From Phenylobacterium sp. (lineage in GTDB: Bacteria > Pseudomonadota > Alphaproteobacteria > Caulobacterales > Caulobacteraceae), in assembly GCA_018001015.1 (NCBI GenBank), contig JAGNIV010000001.1, positions 62,001 through 126,000 of the forward strand: a stretch of 64,000 nucleotides of DNA, given 5' to 3'. Numbering within the stretch: position 1 is the stretch's first letter; every line of letters starts with the position of its first letter. Position numbers and translations under genes: made by a program. Under the pieces are notes generated by a model. The model was not told the origin of the DNA, did no database searches, and saw only the letters and a program-made list of their open reading frames with translations. Positions 62,606 through 64,000 of the stretch are shown piece after piece.

Positions 62606-63385
62606 TCACAGCGAAGGCGAAGCGCCGCGCCGGTAGCGGGCGACCCCGAGGTGGAACAAACCGACCGCGATGGCGGCGTAGACCACCGCCCCGAACACCA
62701 CCAGGGCCAGGGTCTGGAGGCCCGGGTCGCGCACCATCCCCATGGGCGCCAGGACCACGAACCCGGCGGGCAGGAGCGTGAAGGCGATCGTCTTCACCGC
62801 GCCCTGGTAGATCGAGCCCGGATAGCTGGAGAACAGCAGGGTGAAGTCAGTGAGGTCACGGGCGAAGCTGCGGGCGCCCGCCGCCCAGAAGGCCAGGCTG
62901 GCGAAGCTGATGGCGGCGCTGACATAGACCGTGGTCCCGGCCGCGATGGCCAGCAACAGGGCGGGGATATCGGCGACCTGCAGCCTGGCGAAGACCCCCA
63001 GGACAAACACCGCCCCGGCCAGGTCGCCCCAGGCGGTGGCGATGCTCTCGCGGGCCAGCAGGCGCGAGATCAGGCCCTTGGGCTGGGTCAGGAGGGCGTC
63101 GAGCTCGCCGCGCAGCAGGGTGGCGGCCAGGTCGCGATAGCCGCCGAAGAACACACCGGAAATGCCCACCACCGACATGGTCAGGCCAAACAGCAGGGCC
63201 ATGTCTGGCAACGTCCAGCCGCCGATCGAGCGGAAGCCCGCGAAGAACAGCACCCACAGGGTCAGGAAGAAGATGTCATTGACGATCATCCCGCCCACCT
63301 GGATGGCGAAGTTGCCACGGTCGGAGAAGGAGGTGCGGATCGCCGCCCTCGACTGGGCGGCGTAGAGGCCGATCGCGCGCATCAT
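62606..63385 (-). CDS. ABC-2 family transporter permease
   Basis: A 259-residue membrane protein with six helices of the ABC2_membrane_6 type. FFGGYRDLAATLLRGELDALLTQPKGLISRLLA near residue 84 is the conserved cytoplasmic loop. The helices near residue 60 and 145 are hydrophobic. MM start at 63385 with GGGAGG upstream, overlapping the stop of the next gene. It probably pairs with that permease and an ATPase outside the window. Confidence 0.85.
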   Translation of the reverse strand: MMRAIGLYAAQSRAAIRTSFSDRGNFAIQVGGMIVNDIFFLTLWVLFFAGFRSIGGWTLPDMALLFGLTMSVVGISGVFFGGYRDLAATLLRGELDALLTQPKGLISRLLARESIATAWGDLAGAVFVLGVFARLQVADIPALLLAIAAGTTVYVSAAISFASLAFWAAGARSFARDLTDFTLLFSSYPGSIYQGAVKTIAFTLLPAGFVVLAPMGMVRDPGLQTLALVVFGAVVYAAIAVGLFHLGVARYRRGASPSL

Positions 63386-64000
63386 ACCCCGCCCTCCCGC
63401 AACACCTTGGCCAGGCCCGCGCGCCACAGGACCAGGCACAGCAGGGACAGCAGCACGATCCACAGCACCTGCCAGGCCGCCGCCGTCAGGAACATCGCGC
63501 CCGAGGGCGCCAGCGCCTGGACGCCGGCCCAATAGAGGTGGGCGGCGAAGGGGGTCGCCTCGGCCAGCTTCCGCAGCCAGTCGGGATAGAGGGTGATGGG
63601 GGCGAAGAGGCCGCCCAGCAGGAACATCAGCTTCTGGATCACCAACTGCACGGGCAGGATCCGCCGGGTCCAGAAGGCGCACAGTCCCGCCACCGCATAG
63701 AGCAACATGCCCACGGTCACCGCCAGGACGCCCAGGACGAACAGATAGGGATAGGCGCCAGCGGGCGGCCCCTGGCGGCCGGTCATCGCCAGCCAGACCA
63801 CCGCCGTCACCCCCAGCACGGCCAGCCGAACCAGCGTCCCGCCCAGGCTTTGGGCCAGGCTCTGCAGCAGATAGAACTTGGGACGCAGCAAATGGGGCTC
63901 CAAGCCGCCCGAGCGGATGTCGTCCTCGAACTTCATGTGGACGGCAGGCAGGGCCAGCGTGATCCACTCCGTCGCCAGGACATAGAGCACCAGACCGCCG
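63382..64000 (-). CDS. ABC-2 family transporter permease, N-terminus beyond window
   Basis: The visible 205 codons encode five or six helices and a cytoplasmic loop MKFEDDIRSGGLEPHLLRPKFYLLQSLAQSLGG, the counterpart of the partner's loop. The stop overlaps the partner's start by four bases (ATGA). The 5' end, and very likely an ATPase gene, lie past 64000. Export substrate unknown. Confidence 0.85.
   Translation of the reverse strand, partial: GGLVLYVLATEWITLALPAVHMKFEDDIRSGGLEPHLLRPKFYLLQSLAQSLGGTLVRLAVLGVTAVVWLAMTGRQGPPAGAYPYLFVLGVLAVTVGMLLYAVAGLCAFWTRRILPVQLVIQKLMFLLGGLFAPITLYPDWLRKLAEATPFAAHLYWAGVQALAPSGAMFLTAAAWQVLWIVLLSLLCLVLWRAGLAKVLREGGV

Overview
The window is GC-rich, densely coded DNA from an alphaproteobacterium. 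Gene content points to Caulobacterales (Caulobacter or Phenylobacterium type). The evidence is the order tRNA-Tyr, tRNA-Gly, tuf, tRNA-Trp, secE, nusG, rplK, rplA, rplJ, rplL, two DUF2336 proteins, a short PilZ protein, dispersed GC-rich palindromes and a CtrA-like site. This assignment is an inference; no rRNA gene is present to confirm it. I see no insertion sequence, integrase, plasmid or phage module and no CRISPR array.

Region 1 (1-7173, mostly minus strand) is the translation and transcription core: tRNA-Tyr, tRNA-Gly and tuf closed by a strong terminator, then tRNA-Trp, secE, nusG, an unusual DUF5990 gene, rplK, rplA, a terminator, a new promoter with a structured leader, rplJ and rplL (cut by the window start). 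Region 2 (7296-12953) has rlmB, a His/Asp-rich lipoprotein followed by two tandem TerC metal-transporter genes, a decayed HTH fragment, an FkbM methyltransferase and a 45-residue peptide. Region 3 (13051-21063) holds housekeeping and orphan enzymes: a TIGR03862-type flavoprotein, an SDR, EcsC, metG, DUF1761, a second FkbM, an aminotransferase and DUF486. Region 4 (21156-25106) is a putrescine/polyamine ABC operon (potF, potG, potH, potI) whose binding-protein gene carries an in-frame stop.

Region 5 (25176-37215) contains an amidase, an SRPBCC protein, tRNA-Thr, PilZ, YaiI, a lipoprotein cytochrome c, a candidate structured RNA, a soluble twin-PAS chemoreceptor, an AraC regulator and an RND efflux pair. 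Region 6 (37495-45198) looks catabolic: a class II aldolase, a HAD hydrolase, two carboxylesterases, and a divergent IclR-MmgE/PrpD-hydrolase operon with a clear IclR-type operator array. Region 7 (45209-55208) has SulP, glpK and a signalling group: DUF2336, NAD kinase, Hpt, NUDIX, a second DUF2336 and a hybrid histidine kinase. Region 8 (55349-64000) has a CoA transferase, a lytic transglycosylase, a frameshifted hybrid kinase, a frameshifted TonB-like gene, an acyl-CoA dehydrogenase, a DAO-family oxidase and two ABC-2 permeases, the last cut by the window end.

Three otherwise well-conserved genes (potF, a hybrid kinase, a TonB-like gene) are each broken by a single-base event. That suggests either recent decay or local sequence error. 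The most interesting unexplained items are the plus-strand hairpin-rich unit at 29414-29620, the His-rich lipoprotein/TerC pair, and the DUF2336-centred signalling group.
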